Assembly: GCF_001570585.1 (NCBI RefSeq) | Contig: NZ_BBXF01000005.1 | Span: 930,001 to 994,000 of the forward strand | Source: Herbidospora daliensis | GTDB lineage: Bacteria; Actinomycetota; Actinomycetes; Streptosporangiales; Streptosporangiaceae | Reading direction: 5' to 3' | Length of the DNA stretch: 64,000 nucleotides | In this document: positions 37,211-44,801 of the stretch, piece by piece | How positions within the stretch are numbered: position 1 is the first letter of the stretch | Layout of the letters: the number at the start of each line of letters is the position of its first letter | Notes under the pieces: model-generated | Told to the model about the DNA's origin: nothing | Database searches by the model: none | Seen by the model: only the letters and a program-made list of their open reading frames with translations | Made by a program: the position numbers and the translations under genes

Positions 37211-38254
37211 ATGTCACGTATCGCCGCCGTTCATGGCGTCCTGCCGCCGAACCGCTACGCGCAGGCTGAGATCACCGACGCGATCGCCCGTCTGGGCTTC
37301 CTCGACGCCACCGAACGCCGCGTTCTCGAACGACTCCACAAGCACGCCCAAGTCGACTTCCGGCACCTCGTACTGCCCCTCGACGACTACGTGAAACTCG
37401 ACGGTTTCGGCGCGGCCAACGACGTGTTCGTCGCGGCGGCGGTCGACCTGGGCTCCCAGGCCGTCGCCGAGGCCCTCGACGCGGCGGGCCTGACCCCCCG
37501 CGACGTCGACATGATCTTCTTCACGACGGTGACCGGCATCGCCGCGCCGTCGATCGAGGCCCGCATCGCCTCCCGCCTGGGCATGCGCCCCGACGTGAAA
37601 CGCCTGCCGCTGTTCGGCCTGGGCTGCGTGGGCGGCGCGGCCGGGGTCGCCCGCGTCCACGACTACCTGCGGGCGGGGTCGGCGCGGGTCGCGGTGCTGC
37701 TGTCGGTGGAGTTCTGCTCGCTGACCATCCAGCGCGACGACCGCTCGATCGCCAACCTGGTCGCGGGCGGCCTGTTCGGCGACGGCGTGACCGCCGTGGT
37801 CGCCACCACCTCCGACGGCCCCGGCCCCCGCGTGATCGACTCCCGCTCCCACCTCTATCCCGACTCCGACCAGGTCATGGGCTGGGACATCACCAACGGC
37901 GGCTTCCGGGTGGTCCTCGACGCCAGCGTCCCGGCCGTGGTCCGCACCTACCTGCCCGGCGACGTCGACGGCTTCCTCGGCGACCACGGCCTGACCAGGA
38001 AGGACGTCACGGCCTGGGTCTGCCACCCGGGCGGGCCGAGGGTCCTGGAGGCGGTCGTCGAGGCCCTCGACCTGCCGCCGGACGCGCTCGACGTCACGTG
38101 GCGGTCGCTGGCCGAGGTCGGCAACCTGTCGTCGTCGTCGGTGCTGCGGGTCCTGGCCGACACGATGAAGCTCGATCCCCCGAAGGGCACCCCCGGCCTC
38201 ATGATCGCGATGGGCCCGGGGTTCTGCTCGGAACTCGTCCTCCTGGAGTGGTGA
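37211..38254 (+). CDS. Type III polyketide synthase
   Basis: A 347-residue chalcone-synthase-like enzyme. The Cys-His-Asn triad can be placed at Cys139 (LFGLGCVGGAAG), His272 (WVCHPGG) and Asn305 (EVGNLSSSS). Bacterial relatives condense a fatty acyl starter with malonyl units to alkylresorcinols, pyrones or related phenols. ATG at 37211 has GGGAG upstream. Its stop overlaps the ICMT start (TGATG), and that gene overlaps the FAD gene, forming a coupled three-gene operon. With UbiA alongside, a prenylated alkylquinone is the likely product class. Confidence 0.94.
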   Translation: MSRIAAVHGVLPPNRYAQAEITDAIARLGFLDATERRVLERLHKHAQVDFRHLVLPLDDYVKLDGFGAANDVFVAAAVDLGSQAVAEALDAAGLTPRDVDMIFFTTVTGIAAPSIEARIASRLGMRPDVKRLPLFGLGCVGGAAGVARVHDYLRAGSARVAVLLSVEFCSLTIQRDDRSIANLVAGGLFGDGVTAVVATTSDGPGPRVIDSRSHLYPDSDQVMGWDITNGGFRVVLDASVPAVVRTYLPGDVDGFLGDHGLTRKDVTAWVCHPGGPRVLEAVVEALDLPPDALDVTWRSLAEVGNLSSSSVLRVLADTMKLDPPKGTPGLMIAMGPGFCSELVLLEW

Positions 38255-38769
38255 TGGGCTGGTACGCCCTGCTGGTGGCCCTCGTCGGCGTCGAACGGCT
38301 CGCCGAACTCGTCGTCGCCAAGCGCAACCTCCGCTGGAGCCTCGACCGGGGCGGCGTCGTCGCCGGTCAGGGCCACTACCCGTTCATGGTGGTGCTGCAC
38401 ACCGGCCTGCTGGCCGGGTGCCTCGCCGAGGTGTACGCCGCCGGCCGCCCCTTCGTGCCCGCCCTCGGCTGGCCGATGCTGGCCCTGGTGGTCGCCTCCC
38501 AGGCGCTGCGCTGGTGGTGCATCCGGACGCTCGGGCGCCAGTGGAACACCCAGGTCGTGGTCGTGCCGGGACTGACGGCGGTCACCGGAGGGCCCTACCG
38601 GTTCCTGCGCCACCCCAACTACGTCGCGGTCGCCGTCGAGGGCGCCGCGTTGCCGCTCGTCCACTCGGCCTGGGTGACCGCGCTGGTCTTCACGGTGCTG
38701 AACGCGGGGCTCATGGTGGTCCGGATCCGGTGTGAGGAGACCGCGCTGACCCGGCTGGAAACGGCGTGA
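38254..38769 (+). CDS. ICMT-like membrane methyltransferase
   Basis: A 171-residue protein of the isoprenylcysteine carboxyl methyltransferase/PEMT family with four to five hydrophobic helices. The SAM-binding signature PYRFLRHPNYVAVAVEG is near residues 113-129 and a charged C-terminus (RIRCEETALTRL) follows. In type III PKS operons such enzymes O-methylate the alkylphenol. ATG 38254 overlaps the PKS stop; GGAG lies nine bases upstream. Confidence 0.88.
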   Translation: MGWYALLVALVGVERLAELVVAKRNLRWSLDRGGVVAGQGHYPFMVVLHTGLLAGCLAEVYAAGRPFVPALGWPMLALVVASQALRWWCIRTLGRQWNTQVVVVPGLTAVTGGPYRFLRHPNYVAVAVEGAALPLVHSAWVTALVFTVLNAGLMVVRIRCEETALTRLETA

Positions 38770-39782
38770 TCGACTTATTGATCGCGGGCGGCGGGCCCGC
38801 CGGGCTGGCGACCGCCTGCCACGCCGCGCTGGCCGGGATGGAGGCCGTCGTCGTCGAACCCCGGGCGACCCCGGTCGACAAGGCGTGCGGCGAGGGGCTG
38901 ATGCCCACGGGCGTCGAGGCGCTGCGCTCGCTGGGGGTTTCGCCCGAGGGGTGGCCGCTGCGCGGCATCGCCTACCTCGACGCGGGCGGCTCGGTGACCG
39001 CGCCCTTCCCGCGCGGCGCGGCCGGGCTCGGCGTCCGGCGCACGATCCTGCACGAGGCGCTCGCCAAACGGGCCGCCGACCTCGGGGTGCGGGTGGTCGC
39101 CGGGCGGGTGGCGCGGTTCCGGCAGCGGACCGGCGACGTCGAGGCCGACGGGTTCGGCCGGGCCCGCTGGCTGGTCGCGGCCGACGGGCTGCACTCCCCC
39201 TTACGCGCCGCCCTCGGGCTGACCGTCCCGTCACGGCGGGCACGCCGCCACGGCCTGCGCCGCCACTTCGCCGTCGCCCCGTGGAACTCCCACGTCGAGG
39301 TGCACTGGTCGCCGGGCGCGGAGGCGTACGTGACGCCGGTGGGGGCCGGGCTGGTCGGGGTGGCGGTGCTGAGCTCGCGGCGGGCCCCCTACGAGGAGCA
39401 CCTGGCCGCCTTCCCCGCGCTGCGCGACCGGCTCGGGGCCGCGTGCTCGCCGGTCAAGGGGGCGGGGCCGCTGCGGCAGGGGGCGGTGGCCCGGGTGGCC
39501 GGGCGGGTGCTGCTCGTCGGCGACGCGGCCGGATACGTGGACGCGCTCACCGGCGAGGGCGTCTCGCTGGCGGCGCGGTCGGCGGAGGCGCTCGTGGCCG
39601 CGCTGCGGGCCGGGGATCCGGGATCCTACGAACGGGCCTGGCGGCGGCTCTCGCGGCGGCAGCGGGTGCTCACGGAGGCGCTGGTGGCCGTCAGGGGGAA
39701 CCGGGCGACCGGCGACCTGATCGCGCCGGCCGCGCGGCGGCTCCCGTGGGCCTTCCGCGCGGCCGTCGCTCTTCTCGCCTAG
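38766..39782 (+). CDS. FAD-dependent oxidoreductase of the type III PKS operon
   Basis: A 338-residue flavoprotein of the group that includes aromatic hydroxylases and geranylgeranyl reductases. FAD sites: LIAGGGPAGLATA at residues 5-17, LVAADGLHSPLR near 137-148 (DG motif) and VLLVGDAAGYVDALTGEGV near 249. It may hydroxylate the ring to a hydroquinone or reduce prenyl double bonds; sequence alone does not decide. GTG at 38766 overlaps the previous stop. Two TTA codons (38775 and 39201) are unusual in this genome. Confidence 0.85.
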   Translation: MIDLLIAGGGPAGLATACHAALAGMEAVVVEPRATPVDKACGEGLMPTGVEALRSLGVSPEGWPLRGIAYLDAGGSVTAPFPRGAAGLGVRRTILHEALAKRAADLGVRVVAGRVARFRQRTGDVEADGFGRARWLVAADGLHSPLRAALGLTVPSRRARRHGLRRHFAVAPWNSHVEVHWSPGAEAYVTPVGAGLVGVAVLSSRRAPYEEHLAAFPALRDRLGAACSPVKGAGPLRQGAVARVAGRVLLVGDAAGYVDALTGEGVSLAARSAEALVAALRAGDPGSYERAWRRLSRRQRVLTEALVAVRGNRATGDLIAPAARRLPWAFRAAVALLA

Positions 39783-40486
39783 CGGCGGGCCACCAGGATC
39801 AGGCGGCTCGACCCGATCTCGTAGGGGGCGCCGTCGGGGCCGGCGTACAGGCCGATCGACGGGAAGCCCGCCTGGGCGACCATGCGCCGGACCTCGGCGA
39901 CGGTGTAGACGTGCTGGACCGAGGTCCCCCGGTGCACCTCGTCACCCCGGGTGAAGGTGAAGTGGGTGAGCCAGCGGCTGCCCGTCACGTCGTACTCGTT
40001 GACCGACTCGGCGGTGACGCCGCCGATGGTCATCGGCTCCTCCTCCAGGGTGACGCCCGGGAGGAACGACTCGGCCACGAAGCCGTAGTCGAGGACCAGC
40101 GTCGCGGCGGTCAGCCCGTTGAGGAAGCCGATCGTCTCGTCGTGGTCGAGGTAGCCGAAGGCGTTGCCCATGCAGATCGCCGTGTCGGCGGCCGATTCGG
40201 GCAGCGCGCGCATGTCGCCGACCTGGAAGGCCGCGTCGAGGCCGCGCCTCGACGCCTCCGTGGTCGCGTGGGCGATCGCCTCGGCCGACACGTCGACGCC
40301 GGTCACCCGGCGGCCGCGCGCGGCCAGTTCGAGGGCGTGCCGCCCGCTGCCGCAGGCCACGTCGAGGACGTGGTCGCCCGGCAGGGACATCAGGAAGTCG
40401 ATCTCGGCGGCGGTGTGGCCGGCGGGCACGGCGGCCCGCCAGAAGGTGTTGGGCAGCTCGGTGAAGAAATCCGTGTACCACGGCAT
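39779..40486 (-). CDS. SAM-dependent methyltransferase
   Basis: A 235-residue class I methyltransferase. SAM motif: VLDVACGSGRHALELA at residues 40-55, then VTGVDVSAEAI and QVGDMRALPES; MGNAFGYLDHDE near 106 follows strand 4. It is convergent with the FAD oxidoreductase, overlapping by four bases, so its link to the polyketide operon is by position only. The C-terminal half (VTAESVNEYD through YEIGSSRLILVARR) fits small-molecule methyltransferases. Confidence 0.87.
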   Translation of the reverse strand: MPWYTDFFTELPNTFWRAAVPAGHTAAEIDFLMSLPGDHVLDVACGSGRHALELAARGRRVTGVDVSAEAIAHATTEASRRGLDAAFQVGDMRALPESAADTAICMGNAFGYLDHDETIGFLNGLTAATLVLDYGFVAESFLPGVTLEEEPMTIGGVTAESVNEYDVTGSRWLTHFTFTRGDEVHRGTSVQHVYTVAEVRRMVAQAGFPSIGLYAGPDGAPYEIGSSRLILVARR

Positions 40487-40637
40487 TGGAAGAATGCTCC
40501 AGTCAGAGTGGGAGAAATCGTTTCTCGTCTCGACCGGGGCAGCGCTGGACCACCCCGGTCACACCGGGCGGGCAGCCATGGCCTCTCCTCGTTTCGCTGA
40601 ACTGGGTATGACGGTAGCGGCTGATAGAACCGTTGTC

Positions 40638-41444
40638 ATGATGATTACGACCTCGCGCGACGGCACCACCCTGGCCTACGACCAGGTCGGCGAGGGCCCG
40701 CCGGTGATCTTCGTGGGGGGCGTCTTCAACGAGCGCGACACGGGCCTGCCGCTGGCCGAGGCGCTGGCCGGCCACTTCACGGTCTTCGTGTACGACCGGC
40801 GCGGTCGCGGCGGCAGCGGCGAGGTGGCCCCGCCCTTCGAGATCGCCGACGAGGTCGACGACCTGAAGGCGATGATCGAGGCGGCGGGCGGCGAGGCGGC
40901 CGTGTTCGGCTACTCCTCGGGCGGGCTGCTGGCGCTGAAGGCGCTGCTCGCCGGGGCCCGCATCACCCGCATGGCCCTCTACGAGCCGCCCTACCAGAAC
41001 GAGAACCCCTCCCCCGCCGACCACGCCGGTCACCTGACCGAGCTGGTCTCCCAGGGGCGGCGCGCGGAGGCGGTCGAGTACTTCCAGTTGAAGATCATCG
41101 GCATGCCGCCGCACATGGTCGAGCAGGCCAGGAACGCGCCGTTCTGGCGGCGCCTGGAGGCGCTGGCGCCCTCGTGCGTGTACGACGCCCTGCTGGTGAC
41201 CGACCGCGAGCTGCCCGAGCAGCTGGCCGCCCTGCGCCCGCCGCCCACGCTGGTGCTCGACGGCGCGGCCAGCCCCGACCGGCTGCGCGGCATGGTGGGC
41301 GCGCTGGGCACGGCGGTCACCGGCGCTCAGGTGGTGGCCCTCGACGGGCAGACCCACACGATCGATCCCGAGGTCACCGGGCCGATCGTGCGGGCGTTCC
41401 TCACGACCGGGCCTTCGCCGACGCCTTCCGGTTCGCCTTCTTGA
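40638..41444 (+). CDS. Alpha/beta hydrolase
   Basis: A 268-residue alpha/beta hydrolase. The nucleophile elbow is FGYSSGG with Ser near residue 95, the oxyanion region is FVGGVFNER near 25, and the last catalytic His is in LDGQTHTID near 245. YDRRGRGGSG near 52 is the usual loop of esterases and haloperoxidase-like members. Substrate unknown. No strong ribosome site precedes the ATG. The 3' end overlaps the convergent ChaB gene by 44 bp. Confidence 0.87.
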   Translation: MMITTSRDGTTLAYDQVGEGPPVIFVGGVFNERDTGLPLAEALAGHFTVFVYDRRGRGGSGEVAPPFEIADEVDDLKAMIEAAGGEAAVFGYSSGGLLALKALLAGARITRMALYEPPYQNENPSPADHAGHLTELVSQGRRAEAVEYFQLKIIGMPPHMVEQARNAPFWRRLEALAPSCVYDALLVTDRELPEQLAALRPPPTLVLDGAASPDRLRGMVGALGTAVTGAQVVALDGQTHTIDPEVTGPIVRAFLTTGPSPTPSGSPS

Positions 41445-41796
41445 TCGCGTCCACCAGCTCGGTCTTGCTCATCGACGACCGGCCGGGCACGTCGAGGCGC
41501 TTGGCGACGTCGTAGAGGTGCTGCTTGGAGGCGTTGGCGTCGACGCCCTCGGCGGTCTTGCCGGGCTTGGGGGTGCTCTTCTCGGCCTGGCGGTCGGAGG
41601 GGCCCTTCTTCGCCTTGGGCTCCCAGTGGTCGCCGACCTTCTCGAAGCCGTGCTTGAGGGCGGCGTTGGCGGTCCGGTGGGCCCGTTCGCCCTCGCCGTA
41701 TTGGTCGACGGCCGAGTCGTGGGCCTTGAGCCAGGTCCGCTGGGCCTTCTTCGGGGAGCGTTTCAACGTGTCGGGGAGTTCCTGACGGGCGGGCAT
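41401..41796 (-). CDS. ChaB-domain protein with Rho-N-like C-terminus
   Basis: A 131-residue basic protein with two small domains. Residues about 5-62 match ChaB (LPDTLKRSPKKAQRTWLKAHDSA), often called a cation transport regulator but seen in stress loci. Residues about 88-125 (ASKQHLYDVAKRLDVPGRSSMSKTELVDAIKKA) form a Rho-N/SAP-like helix-loop-helix that could bind nucleic acid. ATG 41796 follows AGGTGGAG; a GTG three codons earlier is possible. It lies 63 bp downstream of the PAS/GAF gene, same strand. Confidence 0.8.
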   Translation of the reverse strand: MPARQELPDTLKRSPKKAQRTWLKAHDSAVDQYGEGERAHRTANAALKHGFEKVGDHWEPKAKKGPSDRQAEKSTPKPGKTAEGVDANASKQHLYDVAKRLDVPGRSSMSKTELVDAIKKANRKASAKARS

Positions 41797-41859
41797 GGTC
41801 TCCACCTTTCGTCGTCCGGACGGTCCCCCTGCCCCGCTTCGGCCGGGTGACTCCCCCGG

Positions 41860-42948
41860 TCAGGCCAAGAGTTCGTCCAGGTCGAGCCGGAGCGCCAGCT
41901 GGTCGCCCAGCTCGCGCAGCAGGCCGGCGTCGGCCAGGGAGAGCGGGCGGCGGGCGCCGGCGCGGCGCGCGAGGGTCACCGTGCCCATCGGGCGGCGGGC
42001 CACGAGCGGCACGCAGACCAGGGAGCCGACGCCGAGCCGGGCGGCCACCCTGACCCCGTCGGGGTCCTCCCCCAGCACGCCGAGATCGTCGAGCGGGCTC
42101 TCCAGCGCGAGGTGACCGCTGGCGAGGACCCGCCGCTGCAGGTCGAGCGGCCGGTCGGCGGCGGCGTCGCCCATCAGGGCCGCTGCCGGGCGCCACCTGC
42201 CCGCCTGGTCGAGCAGGTCGACGCAGACCCAGTCGGCCAGTGTCTCCCGCAGCGCGGCCGCCGCCTTCCCCGGGGAGAACCCGGGCGAGAGCAGCAGCCG
42301 GGAGAAGGAGGTCAGCACGTCCTCGCGCGCGGGCTGGATCTCGGGGCCGGCCGGCGCGACCGGTTCGAGCGGCGGCACGACCGAGGTGCCGATCAGCAGG
42401 TGGGGGCGCTCCCCCGGCAGGTCGAGCGCGGCGATCGCGAGGGTGACGTCCACCGGGGGCAGGCGCCGGCGCGCCAGCCGCATGCGGACGGTGCGGGTCT
42501 CGCCGGTCCGGCTCGCCGCCGCCAGCGCCGACCGCAGGGCGGCCCGGAAACGCAGGTCGGCGAAGACGGGGAAGGGGCGGCCGGAGGCGTACGACTGGGT
42601 GACGTCGAGCAGGGCCAGCGCGGCGGCGTTGGCGCGGCGGATCACGCCGTCGTCGCCGGTCACGATCAGGGTGGGGAACGGCGAGCCGGTGAAGGCCGAC
42701 CGCAGCAGCAGGCGCTCCAGCTCGGCGGGGCTCTTCTCGGCGGCCACCTGGTCGGCCCAGGAGACCAGCTCCTCCTGGCGGACCTTGAGCTCCTCGGTGG
42801 CCACGTCGAGCTCCAGCAGGGCGGCGTCGGCCCACTCGTCGCGGCCGAGGCCGGCGGTCACGTACGACCGCGACTCCCGCAGATAGGACAGGCGCTTCTG
42901 GAATTCGGCGAACTCGGTCTCGAACGCGCCGGCCACCGGTTCGGTCAT
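41860..42948 (-). CDS. PAS/GAF sensory protein without output domain
   Basis: A 362-residue cytoplasmic protein. An N-terminal coiled segment (residues 1-75, QKRLSYLRESRSY and ATEELKVRQEEL) is followed by a PAS-like domain at about 80-195 (FPTLIVTGDDGVIRRANAAALALLDV) and a GAF domain at about 215-355 (LADWVCVDLLDQAG, LGVGSLVCVPLVAR). Domains of this order are typical of actinobacterial PP2C phosphatases or ANTAR proteins, but no output domain remains, so it may act as a partner sensor. ATG at 42948 has GGGGAG upstream. It follows the STAS gene by 111 bp. Confidence 0.8.
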   Translation of the reverse strand: MTEPVAGAFETEFAEFQKRLSYLRESRSYVTAGLGRDEWADAALLELDVATEELKVRQEELVSWADQVAAEKSPAELERLLLRSAFTGSPFPTLIVTGDDGVIRRANAAALALLDVTQSYASGRPFPVFADLRFRAALRSALAAASRTGETRTVRMRLARRRLPPVDVTLAIAALDLPGERPHLLIGTSVVPPLEPVAPAGPEIQPAREDVLTSFSRLLLSPGFSPGKAAAALRETLADWVCVDLLDQAGRWRPAAALMGDAAADRPLDLQRRVLASGHLALESPLDDLGVLGEDPDGVRVAARLGVGSLVCVPLVARRPMGTVTLARRAGARRPLSLADAGLLRELGDQLALRLDLDELLA

Positions 42949-43059
42949 CGCTCCCCATCTCCATCGCCTGATCGCCAACGGGAGACACCGTGCCCTCGGA
43001 GGGGGCGCCCAGTCGCGTGCATGCCATAAGAAGGCGTGGCGCGGGGAGTTCCGGGAAGG

Positions 43060-43713
43060 TCAGGCGGGGGCGAACCGGTTGCTTCTGGCCCGGAACTCCG
43101 CGGCCTTGCGCTCGTGGGAGACGCAGTCGCAGTCGAGCGCGTGCCCGGCGTACTCGTGCATGCGGGCCAGGCGGTCGTGCAGCACGGCCAGGTCGGCGCA
43201 GTTCGCGGCGGCGCGTTCGCGCATGGTCCGCACCTCCTCCCGCATGATCTCCCGCAGCTCCGCGGCCCGCCGTATGGCCGGATGGACGCCGTCGGCGGCC
43301 GGAACCGGGTCGAGCGGCCGTCGCGGCCGCGACTCCGTGCCGGGCCGGGCCCGCCGCACGACCGGGAGGTGGCGGGCATCGGGGTCGGCCACGGCCGCCG
43401 CGACCGGAGGGGGCGTGATCCCCATCTCCGGAGAGATCAACCCCAGCAGGCGGGCGGCCGGACCGCCGCCGGTCAGCAGCAGGGCCGCCCCGTCGAGCTC
43501 CAGCAGCGCCTGGAAGCGGAGCAGGATCCGGGCGCCCTCCAGATCGCAGAAGCCCACCCCGCCCAGGTCGAGCGTCACCCGGTCGAACCGGCGGAACAGC
43601 ACCGCCGTCAGGGAGCTCTCCAGCCATTCGGCCCAGGTCCAGTCGATGTCACCGGACAACGCGAGCCCGAGGTCGGCGCCGTCCTCGTGGACGACGGCGA
43701 GCGAGAGGATCAT
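43060..43713 (-). CDS. STAS-domain protein with Cys-containing C-terminal extension
   Basis: A 217-residue protein. Residues about 10-105 form a STAS domain (LALSGDIDWTWAEWLESSL, VTLDLGGVGFCDLEGARILLRF) as in anti-sigma factor antagonists. The usual phosphorylatable Ser/Thr position reads FCDLEGAR, with Asp and Glu where D-S-S/T normally occurs, so it may not be switched by phosphorylation. The extension has a helical stretch (ELREIMREEVRTMRERAAANC) and ends HALDCDCVSHERKAAEFRAR. Divergent from the CheB gene with 67 bp between starts. Confidence 0.78.
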   Translation of the reverse strand: MILSLAVVHEDGADLGLALSGDIDWTWAEWLESSLTAVLFRRFDRVTLDLGGVGFCDLEGARILLRFQALLELDGAALLLTGGGPAARLLGLISPEMGITPPPVAAAVADPDARHLPVVRRARPGTESRPRRPLDPVPAADGVHPAIRRAAELREIMREEVRTMRERAAANCADLAVLHDRLARMHEYAGHALDCDCVSHERKAAEFRARSNRFAPA

Positions 43714-43780
43714 GTCGCAGTCCCTACCCTTGTTTGCGGTCTTATGTGCATACGCCGAGATAGCGGGCAGGGGAACCCCT

Positions 43781-44791
43781 GTGGACAGCCAGCAGGGAAG
43801 AGATCTCGTGGTCGTCGCCGCCTCGGCCGGTGGCGTCGAACCGCTGCGGGCCCTGGTGGCCCGTCTCCCGCCGAGCCTACCCGCGGCCGTCCTGGTGGTC
43901 CTCCACGTGGCATCCTCGGGGTCGAGCGCGCTGGCCGGCATCCTCGACCGATCCGGGCCGCTCAAGGCCGCGCCCGCCGAAGACGGGCTGCCGCTGGTGC
44001 GCGGGGAGGTGCGGGTGGCCGTCGCCGACCACCACCTCCTGGTGTACGACGAGCACCAGCGGGTCAGCCGGGGGCCGCGCTACAACGGCTACCGCCCGGC
44101 CGCCGACCTGCTGTTCATGAGTTCCGCCGTCGCCGCCGGCCCCCGGGTCGCCGGGGTGGTGCTGAGCGGCACCCTCGACGACGGCGCGCGCGGGTGCGAG
44201 CTGGTCGAACGGCACGGCGGGGTGGTGGCCGTACAGGACCCGGAGGAGTGCGCCTTCCCCGGCATGCCGTCGGCGGCGCTGCGGGCGAGCGACCGGGCGC
44301 ACGTGCTGCCGGCTTCGCGCCTGGCCGAGTGGATCGTGGACCAGACCCGGTCGCCGGTGATCGCGGAGGAGAGCATGCCCGACGACGAACTGCTGCGCGA
44401 CCTGGCCCGTTACCTGACCCCGCGGCTGCCCAGCACCCCTCCCGAGGGGGAGCTGTCCGGCTTCACCTGTCCCGACTGCAGCGGCCCGTTGTACACACGG
44501 CCCGGCAACCCGGAGCCCCGCTACGACTGCCGGGTGGGCCACTCGTGGTCGATGGATACCATGATCGCCGGGCAGGCCGACGCGGTCGAGCGGGCCCTGT
44601 GGGTGGCCGTGCTGCGGCTGGAGGAGCGCGGACGGCTGCTCCGGCGCATGATCCACTCGGCCGAGCGGCTGGGGCACCGGATGTCCGTCGCCCGGCTGGC
44701 CGAGGAGGCCGACCAGACCCGCGAGGCGCTGGAGACCATCAGGGTGATGCAGTCGCGGCTCGGCACCCAGGACGACGTCGCCGGGGCATAG
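43781..44791 (+). CDS. CheB-type methylesterase with C-terminal zinc-ribbon-like extension
   Basis: A 336-residue protein. Residues 1-190 form the CheB catalytic domain with Ser15 (AASAGGVEPL), His42 (VLHVASSG) and Asp133/134 (SGTLDDGARG); the receiver domain of classical CheB is absent. The extension has CPDCSGPLY and YDCRVGHSWS, a likely metal site near 225-260, then a helical bundle. Such receiver-less CheB proteins occur with CheR-PAS proteins in signalling unrelated to motility. GTG 43781 follows AGGGGAA. The CheR gene begins 10 bp after its stop. Confidence 0.87.
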   Translation: MDSQQGRDLVVVAASAGGVEPLRALVARLPPSLPAAVLVVLHVASSGSSALAGILDRSGPLKAAPAEDGLPLVRGEVRVAVADHHLLVYDEHQRVSRGPRYNGYRPAADLLFMSSAVAAGPRVAGVVLSGTLDDGARGCELVERHGGVVAVQDPEECAFPGMPSAALRASDRAHVLPASRLAEWIVDQTRSPVIAEESMPDDELLRDLARYLTPRLPSTPPEGELSGFTCPDCSGPLYTRPGNPEPRYDCRVGHSWSMDTMIAGQADAVERALWVAVLRLEERGRLLRRMIHSAERLGHRMSVARLAEEADQTREALETIRVMQSRLGTQDDVAGA

Positions 44792-44801
44792 GGTCGGAGG
44801 T

